Shown: piece after piece, positions 1 through 7,608 of the stretch
How positions within the stretch are numbered: position 1 is the stretch's first letter
Layout: every line of letters starts with the position of its first letter
Assembly (NCBI GenBank): GCA_019421725.1
Contig: JAHZES010000001.1
Location: 9,933 to 27,628, forward strand
DNA length: 17,696 bases
Reading direction: 5' to 3'
Source: Clostridiales bacterium
GTDB taxonomy: Bacteria > Bacillota > Clostridia > Oscillospirales > Acutalibacteraceae
Position numbers and translations under genes: made by a program
Notes under the pieces: generated by a model
The model's database searches: none
Told to the model about the DNA's origin: nothing
The model's input: the letters and a program-made list of their open reading frames with translations, nothing else

Positions 1-208
1 ATTAAAAGCAGTTCTTTCTTTTGGATAGAGAGAACTGTGGATAGTACAGTTGAGGGCACCTTAACCCGCGTTGAAAAACATTTAGGTTTAATGTAGTTAA
101 AGGACGACATTCGCCTATGGCACATTATGCTTAATGAATGAGTGTCACAAATCGAGAAGTATTTTTGACTTGTGGCATCTTATCATTATAAGGCAGAATA
201 TTTGTCGA
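1..208. other. Non-coding or unassigned left edge, AT-richer than the rest
   Basis: No gene can be supported here. A plus-strand frame is open from the window edge to a TAG at 94-96 (31 codons, ending ...RVEKHLGLM); it could be the tail of a gene entering from the left, but an open run of this length is expected by chance and I do not recognise it. Around 144-178 there is an imperfect inverted repeat, TGTCACAA facing TTGTGGCA. A plus-strand promoter-like pair, TTGACT at 165-170 and TATAAG at 187-192 with a 16-nt spacer, has no gene following it. Base composition is visibly lower in GC than from 700 onward. Confidence 0.4.
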
Positions 209-274
209 GCAGATTAAAGAGCGTACTTCTATACACCATTCGGTGTGATATGTAATCTGCGGTGCTGCACCGCA
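209..274. repeat. Nested inverted repeats (stem with inner hairpin, then a 17-bp palindrome)
   Basis: GCAGATTA at 209-216 pairs perfectly with TAATCTGC at 253-260. Inside it ACACC (233-237) pairs with GGTGT (242-246) across a 4-nt loop. Immediately overlapping, TGCGGTGC (258-265) pairs with GCACCGCA (267-274) around one central base. The two larger structures share 258-260, so they compete in part. The block sits three bases left of the terminal-inverted-repeat element at 277-377 and may belong to it. No coding frame runs convincingly through it. Role unknown. Confidence 0.55.
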
Positions 275-276
275 AC

Positions 277-377
277 AAAGCCTCTCCCTGTGTAAGGGGA
301 TGTGCCCGCAGGGGCATAGGGGGTGTCAATCCCTCAGTCAGCTTTACTGACAGTTTCCTTTGCACAAGGGAGCCTTT
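277..377. repeat. Short dispersed-repeat-like element with imperfect terminal inverted repeats
   Basis: The left end (277-300, AAAGCCTCTCCCTGTG...) is an imperfect inverted copy of the right end (354-377, read on the minus strand as AAAGGCTCCCTTGTGC...), about three-quarters matching over 24 bases. Between them are two small hairpins: TGCCC/GGGCA near 302-316 and GTCAG/CTGAC near 337-351. This is the architecture of a non-autonomous, MITE- or REP-like repeat of about 100 bp. From memory, very similar CTCCCTTGTG... repeats are scattered through many gut Oscillospiraceae genomes; only one copy is in this window, so the repeated nature is not shown here. No clear target duplication was found. 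Confidence 0.6.
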
Positions 378-396
378 CTTGATCCGACATACATAC

Positions 397-432
397 AAAA
401 ACCGACCTATGATCGTAACCATAGGTCGGTTT
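397..432 (-). terminator. Rho-independent terminator after the ddl remnant / pepT
   Basis: A perfect 12-bp stem (399-410 with 421-432, AAACCGACCTAT and its complement) encloses a 10-nt loop. Read on the minus strand the 3' arm runs into TTTTT at 401-397. It lies 55 nt past the stop of the ddl remnant, where the intact ligase gene would have ended. Because no terminator separates pepT from the remnant, it probably also ends the pepT transcript. Confidence 0.75.
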
Positions 433-486
433 AACTGTTTTATGAACAACTCCGCTAAGGCCGGTTGGCTTCTGTGCGGAGGGATT

Positions 487-699
487 TTATCGCCCGCGCG
501 CAATGATATCGCAAAGTTCAGGGTATGAAATTCCCACTGCCGCGGCTTCCTGCGGCAATAGACTGGTTGGGGTCATGCCCGGCAACGTATTAGCTTCCAA
601 ACAAAACGCGCGGTTTTCCTTGTCCAAGATAAAATCAACTCTTGAGTAAAAGCCTAATCGTAACGCTTTGTGAATCGCTTGAGCCGGAAGGTGAGCTCT
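487..699 (-). pseudogene. ddl: D-alanine--D-alanine ligase, C-terminal remnant (5' about four-fifths missing)
   Basis: Reading the minus strand from 699 to the TAA at 487-489 gives 70 sense codons ending ...DIIARGR. They contain the ATP-grasp C-terminal signature of D-Ala-D-Ala ligase: GFYSRVDFILD, then CLEANTLPGMTPTSLLPQEA, then GISYPEL. The Asn of the EANT motif is a known Mg2+ ligand in the family and TLPGMT belongs to the D-Ala site. Intact Ddl is about 300-360 residues; the N-terminal and central ATP-binding domains are absent. Upstream in the same frame the next codon is the TAA that ends pepT (700-702), so there is no start codon and no translation signal. It is therefore a dead fragment, or an assembly junction. 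Codon use (TTA, CGA, AAT) is less GC-biased than in pepT, which fits a different origin for the two sides of the join. Confidence 0.85.
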
Positions 700-1920
700 T
701 TATTCTTTTGCCGCCAGCTTTAGAATGCTGAGCAGAATTTCCTTTACCTTTTCCATTTCCTCTGTAACCGTAAATTCAAAGCGGCCGTGCCCGTTCTGCC
801 CACCGGTGCAAAGGTTCGGGCACGGCAGCCCCATAAACGAAAGCTTTGCTCCGTCCGTTCCTCCCCGGATTGGGATCACCTTTGGTTCCACACTAACCGC
901 ACGCATCGCATCCTTTGCCAATTCGATAATTTCCGGATGCGGCAGAAGCTGCTCCTTCATATTAAAATAACTGTCGCTGATTTGAAGCTTCACAGTTTTT
1001 TCGCCGTATTTTTTGTTCAAAAAGCCGGCTGCCGCAATCATCAAGCGCTTGCGGCGTTCCATCCCGTCCTTTGAAAAATCACGAAGCAGATACTCCATTG
1101 TTGTCTGCTCCACTTCTCCGGAAAGCTTACCAAGGTGGAAAAATCCCTCATATCCCTCCGTTGCAGCCGGAACCTCCTGCTTTGGCAGCAGAGAATCAAA
1201 TTCCATCGCGATATGAAGCGAATTCTTCATCTGATTTTTCGCCGAACCCGGATGAATATTTTCGCCTTCTACCGTAACAATCGCAGATGCGGCGTTAAAA
1301 TTTTCATACTCCAGCTCGCCGACGGTTCCGCCGTCCACCGTATAGGCAAAATCCGCTCCGAATGCGGCAACGTCGAAATGGTCGGCTCCGCGGCCGATCT
1401 CTTCATCCGGCGTAAACGCAATTTTAACTGCACCGTGCGGGACCTTCTTTTGCAGCAGCTCTTCCGCCGCCGCAAGAATTTCCGCCACACCCGCTTTATC
1501 GTCCGCGCCAAGCAGAGTCGTACCATCGGTAACGATCAGCCGTTCCCCTGTAAAATTCCGCATTTGCGGGAACTGCTCCGGGCTGAGAACGATGCCGAGG
1601 GATTGATTCAGCACAACGTCTCCGCCGTCATAGTCCGGCACAACGCGCGCCCGAACATTCTCTCCGGAAAGCTCTGTCGCCGTATCCATATGAGCAATCA
1701 GCCCGATGGCCGGAGCCTTTCCTCCGTCTGTTGCGGGAATGCTGCCGTAAACATAACCGAACCTGTCGACACGCGCGTCTTCAATTCCCATGTCCTTCAT
1801 CATCCGCACCAATTCGTTGGCCAGCACAAGCTGTCCCGGCGTGGAAGGCGTTGATTCGGAGCTTTCGTCCGACTGTGTTCCGAAACCGACCAAATGTAAA
1901 AAAATTTCTTCCGTTCTCAT
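700..1920 (-). CDS. pepT: Peptidase T (tripeptide aminopeptidase), M20 family
   Basis: This is a 406-residue cytoplasmic zinc exopeptidase that removes the N-terminal residue from tripeptides. All M20B landmarks are present: HMDT with H77 and D79, GADDKAG with the bridging D140, PDEEIG with catalytic E173 and metal ligand E174, TVDGG with D196, and a C-terminal GGQNGHGRFEF whose H378 is the last metal ligand (the family more often has an aromatic where this G precedes the His). RGGTDGAKLSFMGLP before it is typical. Length matches the family, so the gene is complete. The ATG at 1918-1920 follows a purine-rich AAGGAAAGGA. A TTGACA at 1969-1974 is a possible -35, but its -10 is poor, so co-transcription with the upstream glycosidase (117-nt gap) is as likely. 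The stop abuts the ddl remnant. Confidence 0.95.
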   Translation of the reverse strand: MRTEEIFLHLVGFGTQSDESSESTPSTPGQLVLANELVRMMKDMGIEDARVDRFGYVYGSIPATDGGKAPAIGLIAHMDTATELSGENVRARVVPDYDGGDVVLNQSLGIVLSPEQFPQMRNFTGERLIVTDGTTLLGADDKAGVAEILAAAEELLQKKVPHGAVKIAFTPDEEIGRGADHFDVAAFGADFAYTVDGGTVGELEYENFNAASAIVTVEGENIHPGSAKNQMKNSLHIAMEFDSLLPKQEVPAATEGYEGFFHLGKLSGEVEQTTMEYLLRDFSKDGMERRKRLMIAAAGFLNKKYGEKTVKLQISDSYFNMKEQLLPHPEIIELAKDAMRAVSVEPKVIPIRGGTDGAKLSFMGLPCPNLCTGGQNGHGRFEFTVTEEMEKVKEILLSILKLAAKE

Positions 1921-2037
1921 ACCTTATTCCGTCCTTTCCTTTTATCCCTACCCGGGCGAAAACCTTTCTGTCAAACACGATTGACGCGGCAATCTACGCC
2001 GGGCAAACTGCCTTATGGCCTGGAATCCCAATATGCT

Positions 2038-3981
2038 TCAGCGGCATACCCGGTACTCAGCAAAAAGATATTGATCCGGCCGGGAAAAATGCACCGTCAT
2101 CGCCCCGTCGGCACTCACTGACGATTCAATGACACCTGAGCCGTTTGAAGCAATCATGTTCACCTCAAGCGTTTTTCCCGCCAGCCCGGGGAGCTGATAT
2201 ACTGCTGTTTCGCAGTCGCTCTTTTCTCTCAGAAGCACAAAGTATCCGCCGCCCGAAGAACAGGTCGCCCAAAAACCGGTACAGCTTCTACCGCTTGGCT
2301 CTTCGCCCACCGGGCGGACATCCGCCGAAAACAGCGCCGCGCAGTGCGGCCGCCAGGCGGCAATGATCCTTTGCAGGGCCGCCGCGTCTCCCGGCTCCAA
2401 CCGGCTCAGCTCACACCACAATAACGGATTGGAAACCATCACCGAAGCGAACAGAAAATCCATTTCATATCCGCCGGGGGCGAACGGATCGTTTTCATAC
2501 TGCTCCGGGTGACGGCGTGGATTCAGTACTTCAAACTGCATTGCACGCGCCGGGATGATACTGCTGAGCATCCATAAATTGCGGAGCGTTCGGTACGGAA
2601 AATAATTTCCCCAATCGGAATACCTGTTTTCGACAAACAGCACGCCGTATTGCGGCTTATAAGGATATCCGAACCGGTCGCCTGCCGTCACATCCAGCTG
2701 CAGCGCAGCTCCGCTGCCCGCAGCGGCCTGCATCAACGCCGAAAAATTGCGGTCTCCCGTTTTGGAGCGGACGTTCACACCGTCCAGCTTGAAGTACCGA
2801 ACACCCAGCCTGCGTCGAAAATCGGCCAAAATTTTGGCATCGGCGCGCCAGTTTGCAAAATCGTCCGCTGAATCCGGCGAAAACCAAAGTCCCAACGCCA
2901 CGCCGCGCCGTTTCGCCTCCTCTGCAATCGGCTCCAGCCCGCGCGGAAAGCGCCCGGCGTTCACACTCCAATAATTTTCCGATGCACCGTGATATCCTTC
3001 CCAGACATGATCCATATAGCGCTCCGGGTCGTCAATTGCTCCGGTTTCCCAGCCGTCGTCAATTTGCAGAACATCGACGCCCGCCTTTTCTGCCGACTCC
3101 AGCTCCTTGCGGAGGAATTCCTCACAGAGAGATTTTTCGCGGTTCCGGTCTCCCCATGTGTTTGCCATGGTAAACAGGCGCCCTTCGCCGATTTTTCGGC
3201 AGCACAGCAGGCGCTTGTATCGGACCTTCAGCTCTTCTGCCGCCCCCAGGCCGACGGTAACGCCATAGGCTTCTGTTTCCTCCCCTGCGGAAAGTGACAA
3301 AAAATTGATCCCGCTTCCGTAAAGAGTGATCCTTCCTTTTTCGAACTGCAGGTCGGCCCTTGGGCGCAGCAGATGCGACGTTCCGACCGGCGCATCCTTT
3401 GCCAGCAGCAAAGCCGGCGTGTCTGCCGTCGGCCGCAGCAGAAAAACATCTCCGCAGTAGCTGCTTTTCATTGCAGGAGCAGGAGAATCCTCTGTCACAC
3501 GGACAAGCGTATCGTTTCGGTCGGTTTTGTCAAACAGCTCAATTGCTGAAATGCGGCAATGTGCAGACGGCAGCGCAAGCCGTTCCAACACATCGTCCGC
3601 AGGCAGGCCTTCCTTTCTTTTTTCGCCCTTTGGCTGCAGCAAAAAGCGGGAGGAATAAAACGGCAGCCCGGGAAACAGCTCAATTCTCAGCTTCTGTACG
3701 GCGGCTGCATTCTCCATTTCCAGTGTGACAGAAAAAAACGGTTCGCTCAGCCCTCCGTTATCCTCCTCCGCGCACTGCACCGCAAAGCGCTCAAAAACGC
3801 CAAACGGCAGCGGAATTGCCTCGCAGGGCACCGCCGCCGTTTTATCGCTCGCTCTGTCATACAGCCTCCCCGGCTGCAGCATTCCGGATTCCAGCCGGTA
3901 AGAACGCTCCAGTGTGGCGTTGCCGACTGTCAGCTCGAAAGCGTTCCATCTTGCAAAACAATCCAGAAACTGCTGTATCAT
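2038..3981 (-). CDS. Clan GH-D glycosidase, probable alpha-galactosidase (GH36/Melibiase-like)
   Basis: The 647-residue protein has an N-terminal beta-sandwich-like region (about 1-260) and a TIM barrel. Barrel motifs match the alpha-galactosidase clan: VLQIDDGW (D308, D309) at the end of an early strand, VALGLWFSPD (361-370), RYFKLDGVN with D400 as the expected nucleophile, and NRYSDWGNYFPYRTL with D456 as the likely acid/base. Clan GH-D retaining enzymes use exactly such an Asp pair. The flanking residues differ from textbook GH36 (KWDMN), and the protein is shorter than typical ~730-residue members, so substrate is uncertain; alpha-galactosides are the best guess. No signal peptide or membrane segment is seen, implying intracellular hydrolysis of imported sugars, yet no transporter is adjacent. 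The ATG at 3979-3981 is preceded by AAGGAT, rather distant, just after a long hairpin. Confidence 0.8.
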   Translation of the reverse strand: MIQQFLDCFARWNAFELTVGNATLERSYRLESGMLQPGRLYDRASDKTAAVPCEAIPLPFGVFERFAVQCAEEDNGGLSEPFFSVTLEMENAAAVQKLRIELFPGLPFYSSRFLLQPKGEKRKEGLPADDVLERLALPSAHCRISAIELFDKTDRNDTLVRVTEDSPAPAMKSSYCGDVFLLRPTADTPALLLAKDAPVGTSHLLRPRADLQFEKGRITLYGSGINFLSLSAGEETEAYGVTVGLGAAEELKVRYKRLLCCRKIGEGRLFTMANTWGDRNREKSLCEEFLRKELESAEKAGVDVLQIDDGWETGAIDDPERYMDHVWEGYHGASENYWSVNAGRFPRGLEPIAEEAKRRGVALGLWFSPDSADDFANWRADAKILADFRRRLGVRYFKLDGVNVRSKTGDRNFSALMQAAAGSGAALQLDVTAGDRFGYPYKPQYGVLFVENRYSDWGNYFPYRTLRNLWMLSSIIPARAMQFEVLNPRRHPEQYENDPFAPGGYEMDFLFASVMVSNPLLWCELSRLEPGDAAALQRIIAAWRPHCAALFSADVRPVGEEPSGRSCTGFWATCSSGGGYFVLLREKSDCETAVYQLPGLAGKTLEVNMIASNGSGVIESSVSADGAMTVHFSRPDQYLFAEYRVCR

Positions 3982-4001
3982 AGCATGATCATCCTTACAA
4001 G

Positions 4002-4062
4002 CGTTCCTTCCGATTCTGCTTCCCGGCTGCAGAACCGCTGTCAGCTAATCCGGAAAGGAACG
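4002..4062. repeat. Long imperfect inverted repeat upstream of the glycosidase gene
   Basis: Bases 4002-4015 pair with 4047-4062: eight pairs (CGTTCCTT with AAGGAACG), one bulged base, CCG/CGG, a second bulged base, then ATT/AAT, 14 pairs in all with a 31-nt loop. In the minus-strand mRNA the 3' arm ends 5 nt before the AAGGAT ribosome binding site of the glycosidase. No T-run follows, so it is not an ordinary terminator. It may be a translational or mRNA-stability element, or a protein site. A second small palindrome, GTTCGAAC, lies at 4071-4078. Confidence 0.5.
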
Positions 4063-4087
4063 GAGATTCTGTTCGAACGGTTCTCTC

Positions 4088-4543
4088 TCAGGCTTTGCCC
4101 TGCGGAGAATTCTGTCCGTTTTTTCCCGGCTTAAGTACGGCAGGCTGCGCAAACGTTACCGAGTCCAGCTTTTCGCGCACCATTTGAGAAATTTCGCGAT
4201 ACACCTGTTGAAACCGGCAATCGCAGGAAAACTCACGCGAACAATTTCCCGTGCAGTCGTGTTCCTTGCCAACACAGCGGCTGAGCTGGTACGGCCCCTC
4301 CACCGCCTCTATCACCTGCCGCAGTGTAAGCCGTTCCGGCGGCGCGGCAAGCTCATATCCTCCGCGGGAACCCTTATAGCTCTTCACGATCCCGGCCGCT
4401 GCCAGATTGCGCAGAATCTTCAGGCAGAATCTTTGCGGAACATTCGTATTTTCGGCAATCGTGCCCGCATCCTGGCGGCTTTGCAGCGCAGCCAGAAACT
4501 CCACCATACGCACCGCATAGTCGGCCTCCAGCGTAATATGCAT
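4088..4543 (-). CDS. Rrf2-family transcriptional regulator with probable Fe-S cluster ligands
   Basis: This 151-residue protein has the Rrf2 winged helix: MHITLEADYAVRMVEFLA at the N-terminus, VPQRFCLKILRNLAAAGIV as the recognition-helix region (about 36-53), and the wing SYKGSRGGYELA (55-66). Next comes a cysteine-rich loop with C90, C97, C101, C107 and C109. D8 together with three loop cysteines is the ligand set known for the [4Fe-4S] of NsrR; IscR also uses three loop cysteines. A redox, iron, NO or Fe-S-status sensor is thus likely, but the target is unknown: no isc/suf or cysteine genes are adjacent. The C-terminal tail (about 132-151) looks disordered. It lies 60 nt after rpoD; AGAGGT precedes the ATG at a good distance. 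No convincing promoter of its own was found, so read-through from rpoD is likely. Confidence 0.9.
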   Translation of the reverse strand: MHITLEADYAVRMVEFLAALQSRQDAGTIAENTNVPQRFCLKILRNLAAAGIVKSYKGSRGGYELAAPPERLTLRQVIEAVEGPYQLSRCVGKEHDCTGNCSREFSCDCRFQQVYREISQMVREKLDSVTFAQPAVLKPGKNGQNSPQGKA

Positions 4544-4603
4544 GAAATCAACCTCTTTTGATAATGGGACGCTTCTCTCCCCTTTGCGAAAGCAGAGAAA
4601 AAC

Positions 4604-5704
<1,101 letters not shown>

Positions 5705-5777
5705 ACTGTTTCATCCTTTCATCGGTGCAAGCCGTTGTCTCCGTCAGCGCACAGTCATAAACAACCGACTGAAGCGC

Positions 5778-5798
5778 GGCGGACGTACTGCGCCCGCC
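5778..5798 (-). other. Hairpin in the dnaG-rpoD intergenic gap
   Basis: GGCGGACG (5778-5785) pairs with CGCCCGCC (5791-5798); on the minus-strand RNA this is 8 pairs with one G-U wobble and a 5-nt loop. It begins 4 nt after the dnaG stop. No T-run follows, so full termination is unlikely. It may act as an mRNA 3'-end stabiliser or processing site that sets different levels of primase and sigma factor, as known for the equivalent junction in the E. coli operon; this is inference. Confidence 0.4.
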
Positions 5799-5801
5799 TG
5801 A

Positions 5802-7565
5802 TCATTGTTTCTGCATTCGCAGTTGTTCCATCATTTTCAGCAAATCTTCGTCGCTGCTTTGCGCAGCCTGCTGCACGGTCGGTTTTCCATGTTCCTCTAA
5901 AATCACCGAAATGTAATCATGCTCCGCCTGCAGCAGATTTACACTTTGCGCGCTTTTAGCCAGCATTTGTGCTATTCTGCCCATTTCCTCCACAGAATAA
6001 TATTCCGCGAAATCGGAAAGCGATACCTGCCGCCCTTCACACAGCCAACCGGTCAGTCTGTCGTAAACGCCACGGTTAAACGCCGTGCAGAAATTTTCCG
6101 GCGGGAGCGCCTCTCTTACTGCTGCCGCCCGATCCGGATTGCGCAGCAAATATGCAATCAGTGATTCCTCCGCCAACGCAGCGCGCATATTACGCGAGCG
6201 CTCCGGATTGATCTCGTCGCGGACTCCGCCCGAAAACTGCCGCTGAATCTGCCGCTGCTCGCCTTGCCGGCTGTCACGCTGCTGCCGTTTGCGCGCCTGT
6301 GTAATCTGGTGCAGCAGCGTCGCCTTTTCCACCTTAAGCTCCGCAGCCAGCTTCCCGGCGTAAACATCCTGCTCAATGGAGCTGTCAAGCCCCGCAAGCA
6401 TTCCAACGGCTTCCCTCAGCATGTTAACGCGACCGTCCGCCGTTTCCATATTATATTTCTCCCGAATCTTTTGCATTCGGTATTCGACATCATTTCCGGA
6501 AGCCTCGATCAATTGCCGGAAGCGTTCCGCGCCGCGCGTCTTAATAAACTCATCGGGATCCTTACCCTCCGGAACCGTCAGCACCCGTACCCGCAGCCCT
6601 GCGCTTTTCAAAATCGGAATGGCACGGGCAGTCGCTTTTTGTCCTGCTCCGTCGGCATCGTAGCACAGAATGACTTCCTGTGCATAGCGGGCGATCAGCA
6701 GCGCGTGCTTGGGCGTCAGCGCGGTTCCCTGCGTGGCGACCGCATTTGTAAAGCCGGCCTGATGCAGCGAAATGACATCCATGGGTCCTTCGGCAAGGAT
6801 CAGGTTCGGCTGACCGGAGCTTTTGGCAAAGTTCAGCGCAAACAGCACGCTGCTTTTTTCAAACACGAGCGTTTCCGAGGAATTGAGGTACTTGGGTTCT
6901 GCCTTTTCCAAAACGCGTCCGGAAAAGGCGATCACATTGCCCCTGACATCAATGATCGGAAATATCACGCGGTCGCGAAAACGGTCATAAACGCCGCCGT
7001 TTCTTCCCTGAGAAGCAAGATTCGCCATCACAAGCTCCTGCTGGGAAAAGCCTGCGCGCTTCATGTGGTCACACAGCGCCGACCAGCTCCCCGGCGCGAA
7101 CCCAAGCCCAAAGTGGTTGATCGTAGCGTTGGAAAGCCTTCTTCCGTGCAGGTATTCCAGCGCCTTCTCGCCGCATTGTGCATTGAGCTGCGCGTGAAAA
7201 AAGCGTGCCGCTTCCCTGTTCGCCTCCAGAATCCTGAGCTTCAGCTTTACGGTGCCGTCGTCGCGTCGGGCGTCCTCCGGCATCTCCAGGCCCGCCCGCT
7301 GCGCCAACAACTTGACCGCCTCTATGTAATCCAGATTTTCGATCTTGCGGATAAAGGTAATGGTGTCGCCGCCCGCTCCGCAGCCAAAGCAGTAAAACGA
7401 GTCATTTTCCGGATACAGGACAAACGAAGGCGTTTTTTCGCCGTGGAACGGGCAAAGCCCCACTAAATTTCGTCCGGTCCGCCGCAGCTTCACGTAACCG
7501 GAAACAACCGATTCAATTGGATTGGCGCTTTTCAGCTTCTGTAAAAATTCCTCCGGTAAAGCCAT
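5802..7565 (-). CDS. dnaG: DNA primase
   Basis: The 587-residue primase makes RNA primers for replication and works with the replicative helicase at the fork. The N-terminal CHC2 zinc ribbon has ligands C38, H41, C59 and C62 (CPFHGEKTPSF ... FYCFGCGAGGD). The catalytic core follows, with RVIFPIIDVRGNVIAFSGRVL (199-219) and a Toprim domain: AEGPMD with acidic E259 and CYDADGAGQ with D303 and D305, the metal-binding residues. A basic, Gln-rich linker (about 428-450) leads to the C-terminal helicase-interaction domain. Length is normal for a bacterial DnaG. GGAAGGAGG precedes the ATG at 7563-7565. It lies 43 nt downstream of the dGTPase-like gene and upstream of rpoD, so the three are probably one operon. 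Confidence 0.97.
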   Translation of the reverse strand: MALPEEFLQKLKSANPIESVVSGYVKLRRTGRNLVGLCPFHGEKTPSFVLYPENDSFYCFGCGAGGDTITFIRKIENLDYIEAVKLLAQRAGLEMPEDARRDDGTVKLKLRILEANREAARFFHAQLNAQCGEKALEYLHGRRLSNATINHFGLGFAPGSWSALCDHMKRAGFSQQELVMANLASQGRNGGVYDRFRDRVIFPIIDVRGNVIAFSGRVLEKAEPKYLNSSETLVFEKSSVLFALNFAKSSGQPNLILAEGPMDVISLHQAGFTNAVATQGTALTPKHALLIARYAQEVILCYDADGAGQKATARAIPILKSAGLRVRVLTVPEGKDPDEFIKTRGAERFRQLIEASGNDVEYRMQKIREKYNMETADGRVNMLREAVGMLAGLDSSIEQDVYAGKLAAELKVEKATLLHQITQARKRQQRDSRQGEQRQIQRQFSGGVRDEINPERSRNMRAALAEESLIAYLLRNPDRAAAVREALPPENFCTAFNRGVYDRLTGWLCEGRQVSLSDFAEYYSVEEMGRIAQMLAKSAQSVNLLQAEHDYISVILEEHGKPTVQQAAQSSDEDLLKMMEQLRMQKQ

Positions 7566-7608
7566 TCGCTTCGCCCTCCTTCCCGTTCATTATTAAAAGT
7601 AACAAGGC

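Noticed and set aside
1..96. Plus-strand frame open from the window edge, possibly the tail of a gene
   Set aside because: Only 31 codons, unrecognised, and an open run of that length is common by chance; the missing upstream sequence would decide.
165..192. Plus-strand promoter-like TTGACT-16-TATAAG
   Set aside because: Nothing resembling a gene follows it on the plus strand; AT-rich sequence easily yields such matches.
186..528. Two overlapping open frames on opposite strands (105 and 88 codons)
   Set aside because: Both run through the inverted-repeat element, the terminator and the ddl remnant; they show no family character and no ribosome binding site.
1945..1974. TTGACA upstream of pepT as a full promoter
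   Set aside because: The -35 is perfect but the sequences 16-18 nt further (GTAGGG/TAGGGA) are not credible -10 boxes, so it was not listed as a feature.
4550..4603. Hairpin TTCTCT/AGAGAA between rpoD and rrf2 as an rpoD terminator
   Set aside because: On the minus strand the stem is followed by GCGTCCC rather than a T-run, so termination is not supported.
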